A stretch of DNA of 64,000 nt from contig JADKHM010000014.1 of NCBI GenBank assembly GCA_016721735.1, forward strand, positions 1-64,000, written 5' to 3'. This document shows, piece by piece, positions 43,460 through 51,902 of the stretch. A program made the position numbers and the translations under genes. The notes beneath the pieces were generated by a model. The model had not been told where the DNA came from. It did not search any database and worked only from the letters and a program-made list of their open reading frames with translations. Within the stretch, counting starts at the first letter, position 1; the number at the start of each line of letters is the position of its first letter. Source of the stretch: Flavobacterium sp. (GTDB lineage: Bacteria > Bacteroidota > Bacteroidia > Flavobacteriales > Flavobacteriaceae).

Positions 43460-44599
43460 TTACGACACCAATCCTCTTGAAATAACGATTCGTTGAATTT
43501 CAGAAGTTCCTTCATAGATTTGTGTGATTTTCGAATCGCGCATCATCCGTTCTACGTGGTATTCGGCAACATAACCGTTTCCTCCGTGAATTTGTACTGC
43601 TTCATTCGCTACTTCTAAAGCGATTTCAGAAGCATATAATTTCGCCATCGCTCCTGAATGCGAAATATCTTTGCCTTCGTCTTTTTCGCAAGCAGCTTTC
43701 ATGATGAGCAATCTAGCAGCTGTGATTTTGACATACATATCCGCCAACTTAAATGCAATCACTTGATGATTGAAAATTTCTTTACCAAATGCTTTGCGTT
43801 CATGAGAATATTTTAAGGCCAATTCATAAGCACCCGTTGCGATACCAAGTGCTTGAGAAGCAATTCCAATACGACCACCATTGAGTACATTCATCGCGAA
43901 ATTAAATCCAAACCCATCGGCACCAATACGGTTTTCTTTAGGCACTTTTACGTCGGTAAACATCAGCGAATGCGTATCAGAGCCGCGAATTCCCATTTTC
44001 TTTTCCTTTGGACCAACTTCAAAACCAGGCCACCCTTTTTCTACGATAAATGCGTTGATTCCTTTGTGTTTTTTCTCTACATCGGTTTGTGCAATCACTA
44101 GATAGGTAGAAGCAGTTGAACCATTGGTAATCCAGTTCTTGGTTCCGTTTAATAGATAATGGTCTCCCTTATCAATTGCTGTTGTTTTCTGTGAAGTCGC
44201 ATCCGACCCCGCTTCTGGCTCCGACAAACAAAAAGCACCAATCACTTCGCCTTTTGCCAACGGAACTAGGTATTTCATTTTTTGTTCTTCGCTACAGTAT
44301 TTCTCAATTCCGGCACAAACCAGCGAGTTATTCACAGACATGATTACTGCAGCAGATGCATCAACTTTAGCAATTTCGGTCATTGCCAAAACATACGACA
44401 CGCTATCTAGACCTGAACCGCCATATTTCGGATCGACCATCATGCCCATAAAACCTAAATCAGCCATCATTTTGACTTGTTCTGTGGGAAATTTAGAATG
44501 TTCGTCTCTTTCTATTACTCCTGGCAACAATTCAGCTTGAGCAAAATCTCGAGCGGCTTGTTGAATCATCAAATGTTCTTCGGTAAGATTAAAATCCAT
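43460..44599 (-). CDS. Acyl-CoA dehydrogenase
   Basis: FAD-dependent enzyme oxidising acyl-CoA to trans-2-enoyl-CoA in beta-oxidation or branched-chain amino-acid breakdown; 379 residues. FAD/substrate motifs GAFCLSEPEAGSDA and NGTKNWITNG, C-terminal helical domain with MERKAFG-like SHERKAFGKEIFNHQ, and catalytic Glu363 in QIYEGTSEIQR, the position used by short/medium-chain enzymes. Preceded by a very good promoter. Single gene. Confidence 0.94.
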   Translation of the reverse strand: MDFNLTEEHLMIQQAARDFAQAELLPGVIERDEHSKFPTEQVKMMADLGFMGMMVDPKYGGSGLDSVSYVLAMTEIAKVDASAAVIMSVNNSLVCAGIEKYCSEEQKMKYLVPLAKGEVIGAFCLSEPEAGSDATSQKTTAIDKGDHYLLNGTKNWITNGSTASTYLVIAQTDVEKKHKGINAFIVEKGWPGFEVGPKEKKMGIRGSDTHSLMFTDVKVPKENRIGADGFGFNFAMNVLNGGRIGIASQALGIATGAYELALKYSHERKAFGKEIFNHQVIAFKLADMYVKITAARLLIMKAACEKDEGKDISHSGAMAKLYASEIALEVANEAVQIHGGNGYVAEYHVERMMRDSKITQIYEGTSEIQRIVISRGLVS

Positions 44600-44639
44600 G
44601 TGCTATATGCTAAAGTGGGACGTTTTTTTTTAATGTTTT

Positions 44640-44671
44640 CAAATGTATAATTTAAAAGTTAAAATTTCAAA
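44640..44671 (-). promoter_or_regulatory. Promoter of acyl-CoA dehydrogenase
   Basis: On the minus strand TTTG (44671-44668), a 20-base spacer, then TACATTTG (44647-44640): full match to the Bacteroidota -33/-7 consensus, about 40 bases upstream of the ATG. Confidence 0.75.
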
Positions 44672-44736
44672 CGTTTTCGTATTTTTTGGGGATTGTTCAA
44701 TTTGACTTCTTTTCTGAATTCTTCTCGCTCCTATTA

Positions 44737-44775
44737 CAAAAACAAAAAGCGCCTACAATCGCAGGTGCTTTTCTC
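44737..44775 (-). terminator. Terminator behind T9SS paralogue 1
   Basis: AAGCGCCT / AGGTGCTT stem (with wobble) around ACAATCGC, with T-run on the minus strand. Nearly identical terminators follow the other two paralogues. Confidence 0.85.
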
Positions 44776-44792
44776 AATATTTTCAAAGTAAA

Positions 44793-45737
44793 TTATTGCT
44801 TGATCATGCGAATTACTTGCGTTTTATCGCCTTGAACAACTTTCACATTATAAATCCCAGCAGCATATTTTTCACCAAAAGAAAATGAAGTGATTCCGTT
44901 ACTCTCAACATTAAAATCTTCTATTAATTTCCCCAACATATCATAAACACTCACTTGAACCATTTCGCTGGAAACTGTAGTTAAGTTCAGTTGGAAAGTA
45001 CTTGAAAACGGGTTTGGAAAAGCGGTTGCTATTTGTTCTGATTCTTCCGATGGCATTGTTGCTAATGGGATGTTCATAGCCCTATGCATTGGAGATTCTT
45101 GTGTATATCCTAATGTAACACCTGGTTCATTGGATGGATTCAGAAAAGTTGTCGTATAATTCATTATTGGGCTTGAAACACCGAAGTAAGAAAATGAAAC
45201 AACTGTATTTGTTGAACCAGCAGCAGGACTAGAATTTGTCGGTGACAACCACAACTCCGGATCACTATCAAGTGCCCATGGTACCGTATTGGAAAATCTA
45301 AACCTACCTATTCTGTAGGAACCAGGTACTAAATCTACAAGAGAAGTAGCCATGGGTACTTGCACGATTCTTAAATGCCCTGCAGGATTAGCTCTATTGC
45401 CAGTTATCATAGTATTCAAACCTCCATTAACGGTAAGCTCTGGAGCAATTGTTCCCGGAATTAACATCCAAGAATCACAACCTGAATTAGAAAAGGTGGT
45501 GCAAGGCGTACCGCCATTTAAAATAGCTGGGTTGAAGTTAATTCCAGTTGAAAGTCCACACAAGCGAACTCCTTCTGCAGGAGTATTTATGATAAGAATA
45601 ACATCTACTTCAAAAGTATTGGAAGTTGATATAAAATTATCTAAGGTCACTGTGAAATGTTGTGCGTATCCTATTAGCGAAAAAGCTAGGAAAAAGAATA
45701 ACATGATTTTTTGTAGTAAAGTAGTAGTTTTTTTCAT
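44793..45737 (-). CDS. T9SS-sorted secreted protein, tandem paralogue 1
   Basis: A 314-residue exported protein. Signal peptide KKTTTLLQKIMLFFFLAFSLIGYAQ, then a beta-rich domain starting FTVTLDNFISTSNTFEVDV, with GINFNPAILNGGTPC (paired Cys), LVPGSYRIGRFRFSNTVPW, then a T9SS type A sorting domain (TAFPNPFSSTFQLNL, ending IRMIKQ). The N-terminal domain is cohesin- or carbohydrate-binding-like in strand pattern, but I cannot assign it. First (leftmost) of three adjacent paralogues; closest to the middle copy. Confidence 0.85.
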   Translation of the reverse strand: MKKTTTLLQKIMLFFFLAFSLIGYAQHFTVTLDNFISTSNTFEVDVILIINTPAEGVRLCGLSTGINFNPAILNGGTPCTTFSNSGCDSWMLIPGTIAPELTVNGGLNTMITGNRANPAGHLRIVQVPMATSLVDLVPGSYRIGRFRFSNTVPWALDSDPELWLSPTNSSPAAGSTNTVVSFSYFGVSSPIMNYTTTFLNPSNEPGVTLGYTQESPMHRAMNIPLATMPSEESEQIATAFPNPFSSTFQLNLTTVSSEMVQVSVYDMLGKLIEDFNVESNGITSFSFGEKYAAGIYNVKVVQGDKTQVIRMIKQ

Positions 45738-45789
45738 CCGATTTACTGTTTAGTTGTTTGACTATCTGAGTTTTAGCAGAACACTCTTT

Positions 45790-45797
45790 CAAAAGTA
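45790..45797 (-). promoter_or_regulatory. -7 element of T9SS paralogue 1
   Basis: The minus strand reads TACTTTTG about 53 bases before the ATG. The same box stands at the same distance before the middle copy. Confidence 0.45.
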
Positions 45798-45889
45798 AGG
45801 AATTCACATTTAAGAATTCATTTGTTTCGAAGTTTTTTTAGGGAATGTTCAATTTGGCTACTCCCCTTTATTCATGTCCCTCCTATTAC

Positions 45890-45926
45890 AAAAACAAAAA
45901 GCACCTACGATTTCAGGTGCTTTTCT
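45890..45926 (-). terminator. Terminator behind T9SS paralogue 2
   Basis: AAGCACCT / AGGTGCTT stem around ACGATTTC, with T-run on the minus strand. Confidence 0.87.
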
Positions 45927-45944
45927 ATTTATTCTTAAAATAAA

Positions 45945-46871
45945 TTATTGTTTGATCATGCGAAGTACTTGTGTTCTATCTCCTTGAGAAACTTTGACAT
46001 TATAAAATCCAGCAGCATATTTTTCACCAAAAGTAAATGAATTTACACCGTTGCTTTCAACTTTAAAATCTTCTATTAATTTCCCCAACATATCATAGAC
46101 ACTAACTTGAACCAGTTCGTTTGAAACAGTTGTTAAGTTGAGTTTGAAAGTACTAGAAAACGGGTTTGGAAAAGCGGTTGCAATTTGTTCTGAAGCTTGA
46201 ACGGATTCTGTTGCTAAAGAGCTATTCAAAAGTCTTAGCATAGGAAGTGGAGAACCTTGCGTATAACCCAAAGTGACAGAAGAAAGCACCGTGGTGGTTG
46301 TAGCAGCAATCACAGGACTTAACGTCCCGAAAGGAGCAGACCAAACAATTGTATTTGTTGAACCAGTAGGGTTGGTATTTGTCGGCTGCAACCACAACTC
46401 AGGATCACTATCTACTGCCCATGGCACCGTGTTGGTAAATCTAAAGCGACCGATTCTATAGGAACCTGCAACCAGATCTACAAGAGAATAAACTTTGGGT
46501 GCTTGTACAATTCTAAGTTGGTCATATGTATTACGAGTTGTCATGTTCCATGGATTTAAGCCACCATTTGCGGTAATTTCTGGTGCTGTCGATCCATCGA
46601 TCATAGACCATGAACCACAATTAGGAGTCGTACAAGGAGTGCCGCCATCTAAAATAGCTGGATTGAAATTGATTCCTGTGTTAAAACCACACAAACGAAC
46701 TCCTTCTGCAGGAGAATCAATAATCAAAATAACATCTACTTCAAAAGTATTAGAAGTTGACATAAAATTATCTAGGGTTACTATAAAATGTTGTCCGTAT
46801 CCAATGAGCGAATAAGATAGGAAAAAGAGCAACATTATTTTCTTTAGTGTGGAAGTAGTTTTCTTCATCAT
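45945..46871 (-). CDS. T9SS-sorted secreted protein, tandem paralogue 2
   Basis: A 308-residue paralogue of the two neighbours. Signal peptide ends LIGYGQ, mature start HFIVTLDNFMSTSNTFEVDV, Cys-containing GGTPCTTPNCGSW, LVAGSYRIGRFRFTNTVPW, and T9SS sorting domain TAFPNPFSSTFKLNL ending LRMIKQ. It has its own -7 box and its own terminator, so it is an independent transcription unit. Function not recognised; probably a surface or secreted binding protein. Confidence 0.85.
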   Translation of the reverse strand: MMKKTTSTLKKIMLLFFLSYSLIGYGQHFIVTLDNFMSTSNTFEVDVILIIDSPAEGVRLCGFNTGINFNPAILDGGTPCTTPNCGSWSMIDGSTAPEITANGGLNPWNMTTRNTYDQLRIVQAPKVYSLVDLVAGSYRIGRFRFTNTVPWAVDSDPELWLQPTNTNPTGSTNTIVWSAPFGTLSPVIAATTTTVLSSVTLGYTQGSPLPMLRLLNSSLATESVQASEQIATAFPNPFSSTFKLNLTTVSNELVQVSVYDMLGKLIEDFKVESNGVNSFTFGEKYAAGFYNVKVSQGDRTQVLRMIKQ

Positions 46872-46920
46872 ACTTATTGTTTAGTTGTTTGAATAGCTGT
46901 GTTTTATTAGGTCTCCCCAT

Positions 46921-46928
46921 CAAAAGTA
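46921..46928 (-). promoter_or_regulatory. -7 element of T9SS paralogue 2
   Basis: The minus strand reads TACTTTTG, about 50 bases before the ATG, as in paralogue 1. Confidence 0.45.
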
Positions 46929-47023
46929 ATCAATTCATTATTAATATTTTACTTGTTTTCAAAGTTTTTTTTGGGGATTACTCAATTTGGCTTCTTTCAT
47001 CATTTCTTCTGACTCGAAGTGTA

Positions 47024-47060
47024 AAAACAAAAAGCACCTACAATCGCAGGTGCTTTTCTA
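47024..47060 (-). terminator. Terminator behind T9SS paralogue 3
   Basis: AAGCACCT / AGGTGCTT stem around ACAATCGC, with T-run on the minus strand. Confidence 0.87.
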
Positions 47061-47077
47061 AATATTTTCAAAATAAA

Positions 47078-47986
47078 TTATTGTTTAATCATGCGAAGTA
47101 CTTGTGTTTTATCTCCTTGAGAAACCTTGATGTTGTAAAGCCCAGAAGCGTAGTTTTGACCAACGGAAAAGTTTTCCACGGCATTCGCTTCGACATTATA
47201 ATTATCAACCAATTTTCCAGACATATCGTACACCTTGATTTGAACGTTTTCTGTTGAAGTGTTGCTCATATTCAACTTAAATTCATTTTGAAACGGGTTT
47301 GGATGCGCTGTTACAATCGAAGCATTTGCTTTATTCGATGACGTGGCCAATGTTCCAAACGTTACATGCATTGGCTCTTCCTGAGTATACCCTAAAGTTA
47401 AGCGCGGCAGGCCTTGAGAATTTAGCGTTGTTGTCTGGTAGTATGCATAAGGAATGTCGCAAAGCACTCTTGTAGTGGTTAACCCGGTTGCGGCGGTAGC
47501 TTGTAAAGAAAAAGCTGCATCAACATTCATATCCCAAGCACGAGGTTGAAACGCATAATGATTATTGAGTTTGATTCTCCCTACGCGATAGGTTCCCGGC
47601 ATTAGATTCCTCAAAACAGCCGTATATTGCTCTATTCTCAACTGTCCGGGAGCGGCGTATCCGAATGCATTTTCTTCAAGGTACCAGGCTGCCATTTCAG
47701 GAGCAACAGAGCCTTCTATCACAGTAAGTGCTCCGCAACACGGGTCTCCTCCGTTTAAAATCGCAGGATTAAAATTTATCCCCCAATTTATAAATCTTAT
47801 CCAAAAGCCTTCAGGCGGGGCATCCAAGGCATCAATAGTAAGCATCAGGTCTACTTCAAAAGAGGTCGAAGTTGCCGTTAAATTGTCTAAGGTCATTGAA
47901 AAATGTTGCCCGCGACCAATTAGCGAAAAAGCTAAGAAAAAGAGCAACATGATTTTTTGTAGTAAAGAAGTAGTTTTTTTCATCAT
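47078..47986 (-). CDS. T9SS-sorted secreted protein, tandem paralogue 3
   Basis: A 302-residue, most divergent member of the triplet. Same signal peptide type (LLQKIMLLFFLAFSLIGRGQ) and start HFSMTLDNLTATSTSFEVDL. It has NGGDPCCGAL in place of the longer Cys loop, LMPGTYRVGRIKLNNH, and sorting domain TAHPNPFQNEFKLNM ending LRMIKQ. It is divergent from anmK. Its order in the array and divergence suggest it split first and that copies 1 and 2 arose later. Confidence 0.84.
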   Translation of the reverse strand: MMKKTTSLLQKIMLLFFLAFSLIGRGQHFSMTLDNLTATSTSFEVDLMLTIDALDAPPEGFWIRFINWGINFNPAILNGGDPCCGALTVIEGSVAPEMAAWYLEENAFGYAAPGQLRIEQYTAVLRNLMPGTYRVGRIKLNNHYAFQPRAWDMNVDAAFSLQATAATGLTTTRVLCDIPYAYYQTTTLNSQGLPRLTLGYTQEEPMHVTFGTLATSSNKANASIVTAHPNPFQNEFKLNMSNTSTENVQIKVYDMSGKLVDNYNVEANAVENFSVGQNYASGLYNIKVSQGDKTQVLRMIKQ

Positions 47987-48035
47987 ATTTATTGTTTAGT
48001 TGTTTGAAGAGCTGTGATTTAGAAAATCAGTTCAA

Positions 48036-48043
48036 CAAATGTA
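48036..48043 (-). promoter_or_regulatory. -7 element of T9SS paralogue 3
   Basis: The minus strand reads TACATTTG, about 50 bases before the ATG of paralogue 3, in the divergent gap with anmK. Confidence 0.45.
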
Positions 48044-48086
48044 AAGAATTACTATTTAGGATTGCTGGTTTTCGTATTTTTATACC

Positions 48087-49151
48087 ATGCAGAAAAATTC
48101 TTATACTGTTATTGGTGTGATGTCGGGAACCTCGCTCGATGGCGTTGACTTGGCGCTTTTACATTTTCATTTTGATAGCAAAAAATGGACTTTTGAGATA
48201 GGTGTCTCAGAAACCATTTCGTATAACGATTACTGGCTGCAAGAACTAAAAAACGCAGTTAATTACGATGATGAAAAACTCATTAAGCTCAATCAAGACT
48301 ACACCCAATTACTGGGAAATATCATTCAAAGTTTTATCGAAAAACACCAACTCAAGAGTATCGATGCGGTTTGTTCTCATGGGCATACAATTCTACATCA
48401 ACCGCAAAATGGATTCACTTTGCAAATCGGAAATCTTCCCGAAATTGCCATGATTTGCCAGCAAAAAGCAGTGTGCGATTTTCGTGTACAAGATGTACAA
48501 TTGGGCGGTCAAGGCGCACCACTCGTACCTATTGGAGATCGTATGTTGTTTTCCGAATTTGACTATTGCTTGAACTTGGGCGGTTTTTCGAATATCTCGT
48601 TTGAACAAGATGGAAATCGAATTGCTTTTGACATTTCTCCAGTAAATACGGTACTGAATTTTTACGCCAATCAATTGGGATTTGATTATGACGATCGTGG
48701 GAAAATAACGCAATCAGGAAACCTAAATTCCACTCTATTCGATGCTTTGAACCGCTTAGAGTTTTACCAGAAACCTTTTCCAAAATCATTGGGATTTGAA
48801 TATGTAAAAGAAGTCGTTTTACCATTGATGGAATCCTATACAATTACGACAGAAGACAAAATGCGAACCTTTGTCGAGCATGTAGCATTTCAAATTGCGA
48901 ACGCATTGCCTGTAAAAAAAGGCAAACTTCTAATAACAGGCGGCGGCGCTTATAATGATTTCTTAATTGAAAGAACGCAATGCTACTTGCCTGAAATAGC
49001 GATTACAATTCCAGAACCGAAAATACTAGAATTTAAAGAAGCTTTGATTTTTGGCTTATTGGGTGTTTTGAAATTGCGAAATGAAATTAATGTTTTGAGT
49101 AGTGTAACCGGAGCGAAGCACGATCATAGTTCAGGTGTAATTTATAGTTAA
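48087..49151 (+). CDS. anmK: Anhydro-N-acetylmuramic acid kinase
   Basis: Peptidoglycan recycling: phosphorylates and opens 1,6-anhydroMurNAc to MurNAc-6-P. N-terminal GVMSGTSLDGVDLALLHF is the ATP-binding signature. HGHTILHQPQNGFTLQIG, catalytic-region VCDFRVQDVQLGGQGAPLVPIGD and TGGGAYNDFLIERTQ follow. The 354-residue length is normal. Its small gap to the dehydrogenase gene contains the latter's promoter. Confidence 0.96.
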   Translation: MQKNSYTVIGVMSGTSLDGVDLALLHFHFDSKKWTFEIGVSETISYNDYWLQELKNAVNYDDEKLIKLNQDYTQLLGNIIQSFIEKHQLKSIDAVCSHGHTILHQPQNGFTLQIGNLPEIAMICQQKAVCDFRVQDVQLGGQGAPLVPIGDRMLFSEFDYCLNLGGFSNISFEQDGNRIAFDISPVNTVLNFYANQLGFDYDDRGKITQSGNLNSTLFDALNRLEFYQKPFPKSLGFEYVKEVVLPLMESYTITTEDKMRTFVEHVAFQIANALPVKKGKLLITGGGAYNDFLIERTQCYLPEIAITIPEPKILEFKEALIFGLLGVLKLRNEINVLSSVTGAKHDHSSGVIYS

Positions 49152-49180
49152 ATTTTAGTTTATTATCTACTTTAAAAAAT

Positions 49181-49188
49181 TACATTTG
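49181..49188 (+). promoter_or_regulatory. -7 element of Glu/Leu dehydrogenase promoter
   Basis: TACATTTG, an exact TAnnTTTG box 25 bases before ATG 49213. It overlaps the alternative TTG start at 49186 and so argues for the ATG. -33 box not clear. Confidence 0.5.
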
Positions 49189-49212
49189 CATCGCAAAAAA
49201 AGCAGTCAATTC

Positions 49213-50439
49213 ATGAAAGATTTACTCAAAAAATTCGAAGATAAAACACCCGAAATCATATTCAATTGGAAAGATGCCGAAACCGAAGCAGAAGGCTGGA
49301 CGGTCATCAACTCGCTTCGCGGCGGTGCTGCAGGCGGTGGAACCAGAATGCGAAAAGGTTTAGACATGAATGAAGTACTTTCGTTGGCAAAAACGATGGA
49401 AGTGAAATTTTCTGTTTCGGGTCCAGCGATTGGTGGCGCCAAATCAGGAATCAACTTCGACCCGAATGATCCTCGAAAAAAAGGAGTTTTGCAACGTTGG
49501 TATAAAGCGGTTTCACCATTGCTAAAAAGCTATTATGGCACAGGCGGCGATTTGAATGTGGATGAAATTCATGAAGTGATACCAATGACCGAAGAATGTG
49601 GCGTTTGGCATCCGCAAGAAGGTGTGTTTAACGGTCATTTTAAACCTACTGAAGCGGACAAAATCAACCGCATCGGGCAATTGCGTCAAGGTGTGGTGAA
49701 AGTAATTGAAAACCCGAATTTTTCACCAGACGTAGCTAGAAAATATACAGTTGCTGATATGATTACAGGTTATGGCGTTGCAGAAGCAGCACGTCACTAT
49801 TATACCATTTATGGCGGCAACATCAAAGGAAAAAAAGCCATCGTACAAGGATTTGGAAATGTAGGATCAGCGGCGGCTTTCTATTTGGCAGAAATGGGAG
49901 CCAAAGTGATTGGAATCATCGATCGTGATGGCGGTGTTATTAATGAAAACGGCTTTACTTTTGAGCAAATTCGAACGTTATTTTTGAACAAAGACGGAAA
50001 TAAATTAGTCGCTTTTAATATGATTCCATTTGAGGAAATTAATGCACGAATCTGGTCGCTAGGCGCAGAAATATTTACGCCTTGTGCCGCATCAAGATTA
50101 GTGACTCAAAACCAAATGGACAGCATGATTGCGGCGGGATTAGAAGTTATTTCTTGCGGCGCTAACGTTCCGTTTGCAGACAAGGAGATTTTCTTCGGTC
50201 CAATTATGGAGCAGGTAGATCAAAAAATTAGTTTGATTCCAGATTTTATTTCAAACTGCGGCATGGCCCGAGTTTTTGCCTACTTCATGGAAAAGAAAGT
50301 GCAAATGACTGATGAAGCTATTTTTGCTGACACATCGAATACCATCAAGAATGCGATTCAAAAGGCATTTGAACTCAATCAGTCAAAAACCAATATCAGC
50401 GCTACCGCATTCGAAATTGCGTTGAAACAACTGGTTTAA
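49213..50439 (+). CDS. Glu/Leu/Phe/Val dehydrogenase family protein
   Basis: NAD(P)-dependent amino-acid dehydrogenase, 408 residues. GGAAGGGTRMRKG, catalytic-lysine segment GPAIGGAKSGINFDP, YGTGGDLNVDE, Rossmann motif VQGFGNVGSAAAFYLAEMGAKV, and SCGANVPF in the C-terminal part. The pattern is closest to glutamate- or leucine-type enzymes; substrate not fixed by sequence alone. Start ATG 49213 (MKDLLKKFEDK) is chosen, since the -7 box covers the upstream TTG. Confidence 0.9.
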   Translation: MKDLLKKFEDKTPEIIFNWKDAETEAEGWTVINSLRGGAAGGGTRMRKGLDMNEVLSLAKTMEVKFSVSGPAIGGAKSGINFDPNDPRKKGVLQRWYKAVSPLLKSYYGTGGDLNVDEIHEVIPMTEECGVWHPQEGVFNGHFKPTEADKINRIGQLRQGVVKVIENPNFSPDVARKYTVADMITGYGVAEAARHYYTIYGGNIKGKKAIVQGFGNVGSAAAFYLAEMGAKVIGIIDRDGGVINENGFTFEQIRTLFLNKDGNKLVAFNMIPFEEINARIWSLGAEIFTPCAASRLVTQNQMDSMIAAGLEVISCGANVPFADKEIFFGPIMEQVDQKISLIPDFISNCGMARVFAYFMEKKVQMTDEAIFADTSNTIKNAIQKAFELNQSKTNISATAFEIALKQLV

Positions 50440-50520
50440 TTTTAGCTGTGAATTCACAACAATTTTTAGTACATTTATTCGTTTAAAAAAAGAAACGTTG
50501 TTCAATATATTCTATAAATT

Positions 50521-51414
50521 ATGGACATTTCTCTGAATAAAGACCAACAAAAATCGATACTTATGACCACGATTGTCATGGGTTTGTTGTTGCTAATCTT
50601 ATTTTTTGTCAGATTTTGGCCTCCTTCCAATCTTAAGGAATTACTTGGCGGCGGTGGCGGTGGTGGCATTGAAATGAATTTTGGCGACAGCGATTACGGC
50701 ATGGGAGATAATTTCAAAAGTGAAACCTTAAACGTGAAAGAAGAAGATGCGAAACAAGTACCTGCAACTGCTTCACCTGAGGATAACGTCATTACCCAAG
50801 ATGATGATGTAGAGGATGTCGCCGCAGTACCAAAGAACGAGAAACCAAAGAAAACGACTCCAACGGTTGTTAAACCCGAAACGAAACCCGTAGTTGAAAA
50901 ACCAAAAGTGTCGAAAAACACCAATGATGCCCTTGCTAATTTATTGAATTCTAATAAAGGTGGCGACGGAAATGACAAAACAGGAGGTAACAAAGGCAGA
51001 CCAGACGGAAAACTTTCCTCGAGCGGTTACAGTGGTAGCGCGTCTGGAACTGGTTCCGGGACTGGATCAGGATCAGGGAACGGTAGCGGTTCTGGAAGTG
51101 GAAATGGATCAGGAAGCGGAAATGGTACTGGCGCCGGAAATGGATCAGGCTATTATTTAGGAAACAGAAAAGCGTTAAGCAAACCAACTCCTAATTATAC
51201 GTGCGACGAACAAGGAAAAGTGTATGTTCAAATTTCTGTTGACAAATCCGGAAATGTGATCGATGCGAAACCTGGTACAAGAGGAACCACCAACGCAGCA
51301 AAATGTCTTTTAGACGAAGCAAAAAGTGCAGCGTTACGCACCAAATGGCAACCTGATAGCGATGCTCCAGAAAAGCAAGTTGGGATTATTATTTATAATT
51401 TTAATTTGAACTAA
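50521..51414 (+). CDS. TonB family energy transducer with Gly/Ser-rich linker
   Basis: A 297-residue inner-membrane-anchored protein. One membrane segment near residues 14-31 (LMTTIVMGLLLLILFFVRF), then a seven-Gly run, an acidic/Lys-Pro segment (KPKKTTPTVVKPETKPVVEK), a long Gly/Ser/Asn linker (about residues 160-215) in place of the usual Pro-rich one, and a C-terminal TonB-like domain (GKVYVQISVDKSGNVIDAKPG). Conveys proton-motive energy to outer-membrane transporters. It is convergent with exbD/exbB, separated by the palindrome at 51433-51488. Confidence 0.85.
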   Translation: MDISLNKDQQKSILMTTIVMGLLLLILFFVRFWPPSNLKELLGGGGGGGIEMNFGDSDYGMGDNFKSETLNVKEEDAKQVPATASPEDNVITQDDDVEDVAAVPKNEKPKKTTPTVVKPETKPVVEKPKVSKNTNDALANLLNSNKGGDGNDKTGGNKGRPDGKLSSSGYSGSASGTGSGTGSGSGNGSGSGSGNGSGSGNGTGAGNGSGYYLGNRKALSKPTPNYTCDEQGKVYVQISVDKSGNVIDAKPGTRGTTNAAKCLLDEAKSAALRTKWQPDSDAPEKQVGIIIYNFNLN

Positions 51415-51432
51415 AATACAAAAGGACATTCA

Positions 51433-51488
51433 ACACGAATTCCACAAATTTGCAACAATTAATTATTGCAAATTTGTGGAATTCGTGT
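51433..51488. terminator. 23-bp perfect inverted repeat between TonB and ExbD genes
   Basis: ACACGAATTCC and ACAAATTTGCAA (51433-51455) pair exactly with the complement at 51466-51488 around a 10-base loop. It contains the CACGAATT repeat word and is followed by an A-run on the plus strand. Its location between two converging stops suits transcription termination, although the T-run serves only the minus-strand ExbD side. Confidence 0.75.
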
Positions 51489-51506
51489 AAAAAAACTAAA
51501 TAAATC

Positions 51507-51902
51507 TTACTTTGGACTTGTAGCAATTACAAACTTCAATTTGTTCTTAACGCCAATTTGAAGCACATCTACCAAATCCTGAACTTGCATATTAAATGGG
51601 ATTCTGACAATAACCCTTTGGTCTTTTGAAGCATCCATTTTAGAAAGCAAAGTTTCTTCCAACTTTTCAAAAGCAACTTCTTCTTTATCTACAAAAAATC
51701 GCTTTTCTTCTGTTACGGAAATTGTGATTAATTGCTTGTTGGTCTTCTCGTTGGTTTTTGATTTGGGTAATGTCATTCGAATCACATTAGGATTTGCTAG
51801 TGTTGATATAATCAAAAAAAACAGCAGCAAGAAAAACATGATGTCGCTCAAGGAGGAAGTCGCTACTTCCGCATGAAATCGCTTATTTCGTTTTATCGGC
51901 AT
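51507..51902 (-). CDS. ExbD/TolR family biopolymer transport protein
   Basis: A 131-residue protein with one N-terminal membrane segment (SLSDIMFFLLLFFLIISTLA), including the conserved membrane Asp in LSDIMF, followed by a periplasmic domain. Forms the proton-driven motor with the overlapping ExbB/TolQ-like gene and the facing TonB. Its start overlaps the ExbB stop by 20 bases. Confidence 0.92.
   Translation of the reverse strand: MPIKRNKRFHAEVATSSLSDIMFFLLLFFLIISTLANPNVIRMTLPKSKTNEKTNKQLITISVTEEKRFFVDKEEVAFEKLEETLLSKMDASKDQRVIVRIPFNMQVQDLVDVLQIGVKNKLKFVIATSPK

Noticed and set aside
43460..44599. Link between acyl-CoA dehydrogenase and the Crp/Fnr group as one operon
   Set aside because: A strong terminator (43404-43442) separates them.
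46877..47257. A plus-strand frame of 126 codons opposite T9SS paralogue 3
   Set aside because: It runs antisense across a terminator and the sorting domain of a clear gene; no homology-like features.
50951..51187. Alternative frames over the Gly/Ser-rich part of the TonB gene
   Set aside because: Low-complexity GC-rich codons open all frames; the TonB frame has the membrane helix and the C-terminal domain.
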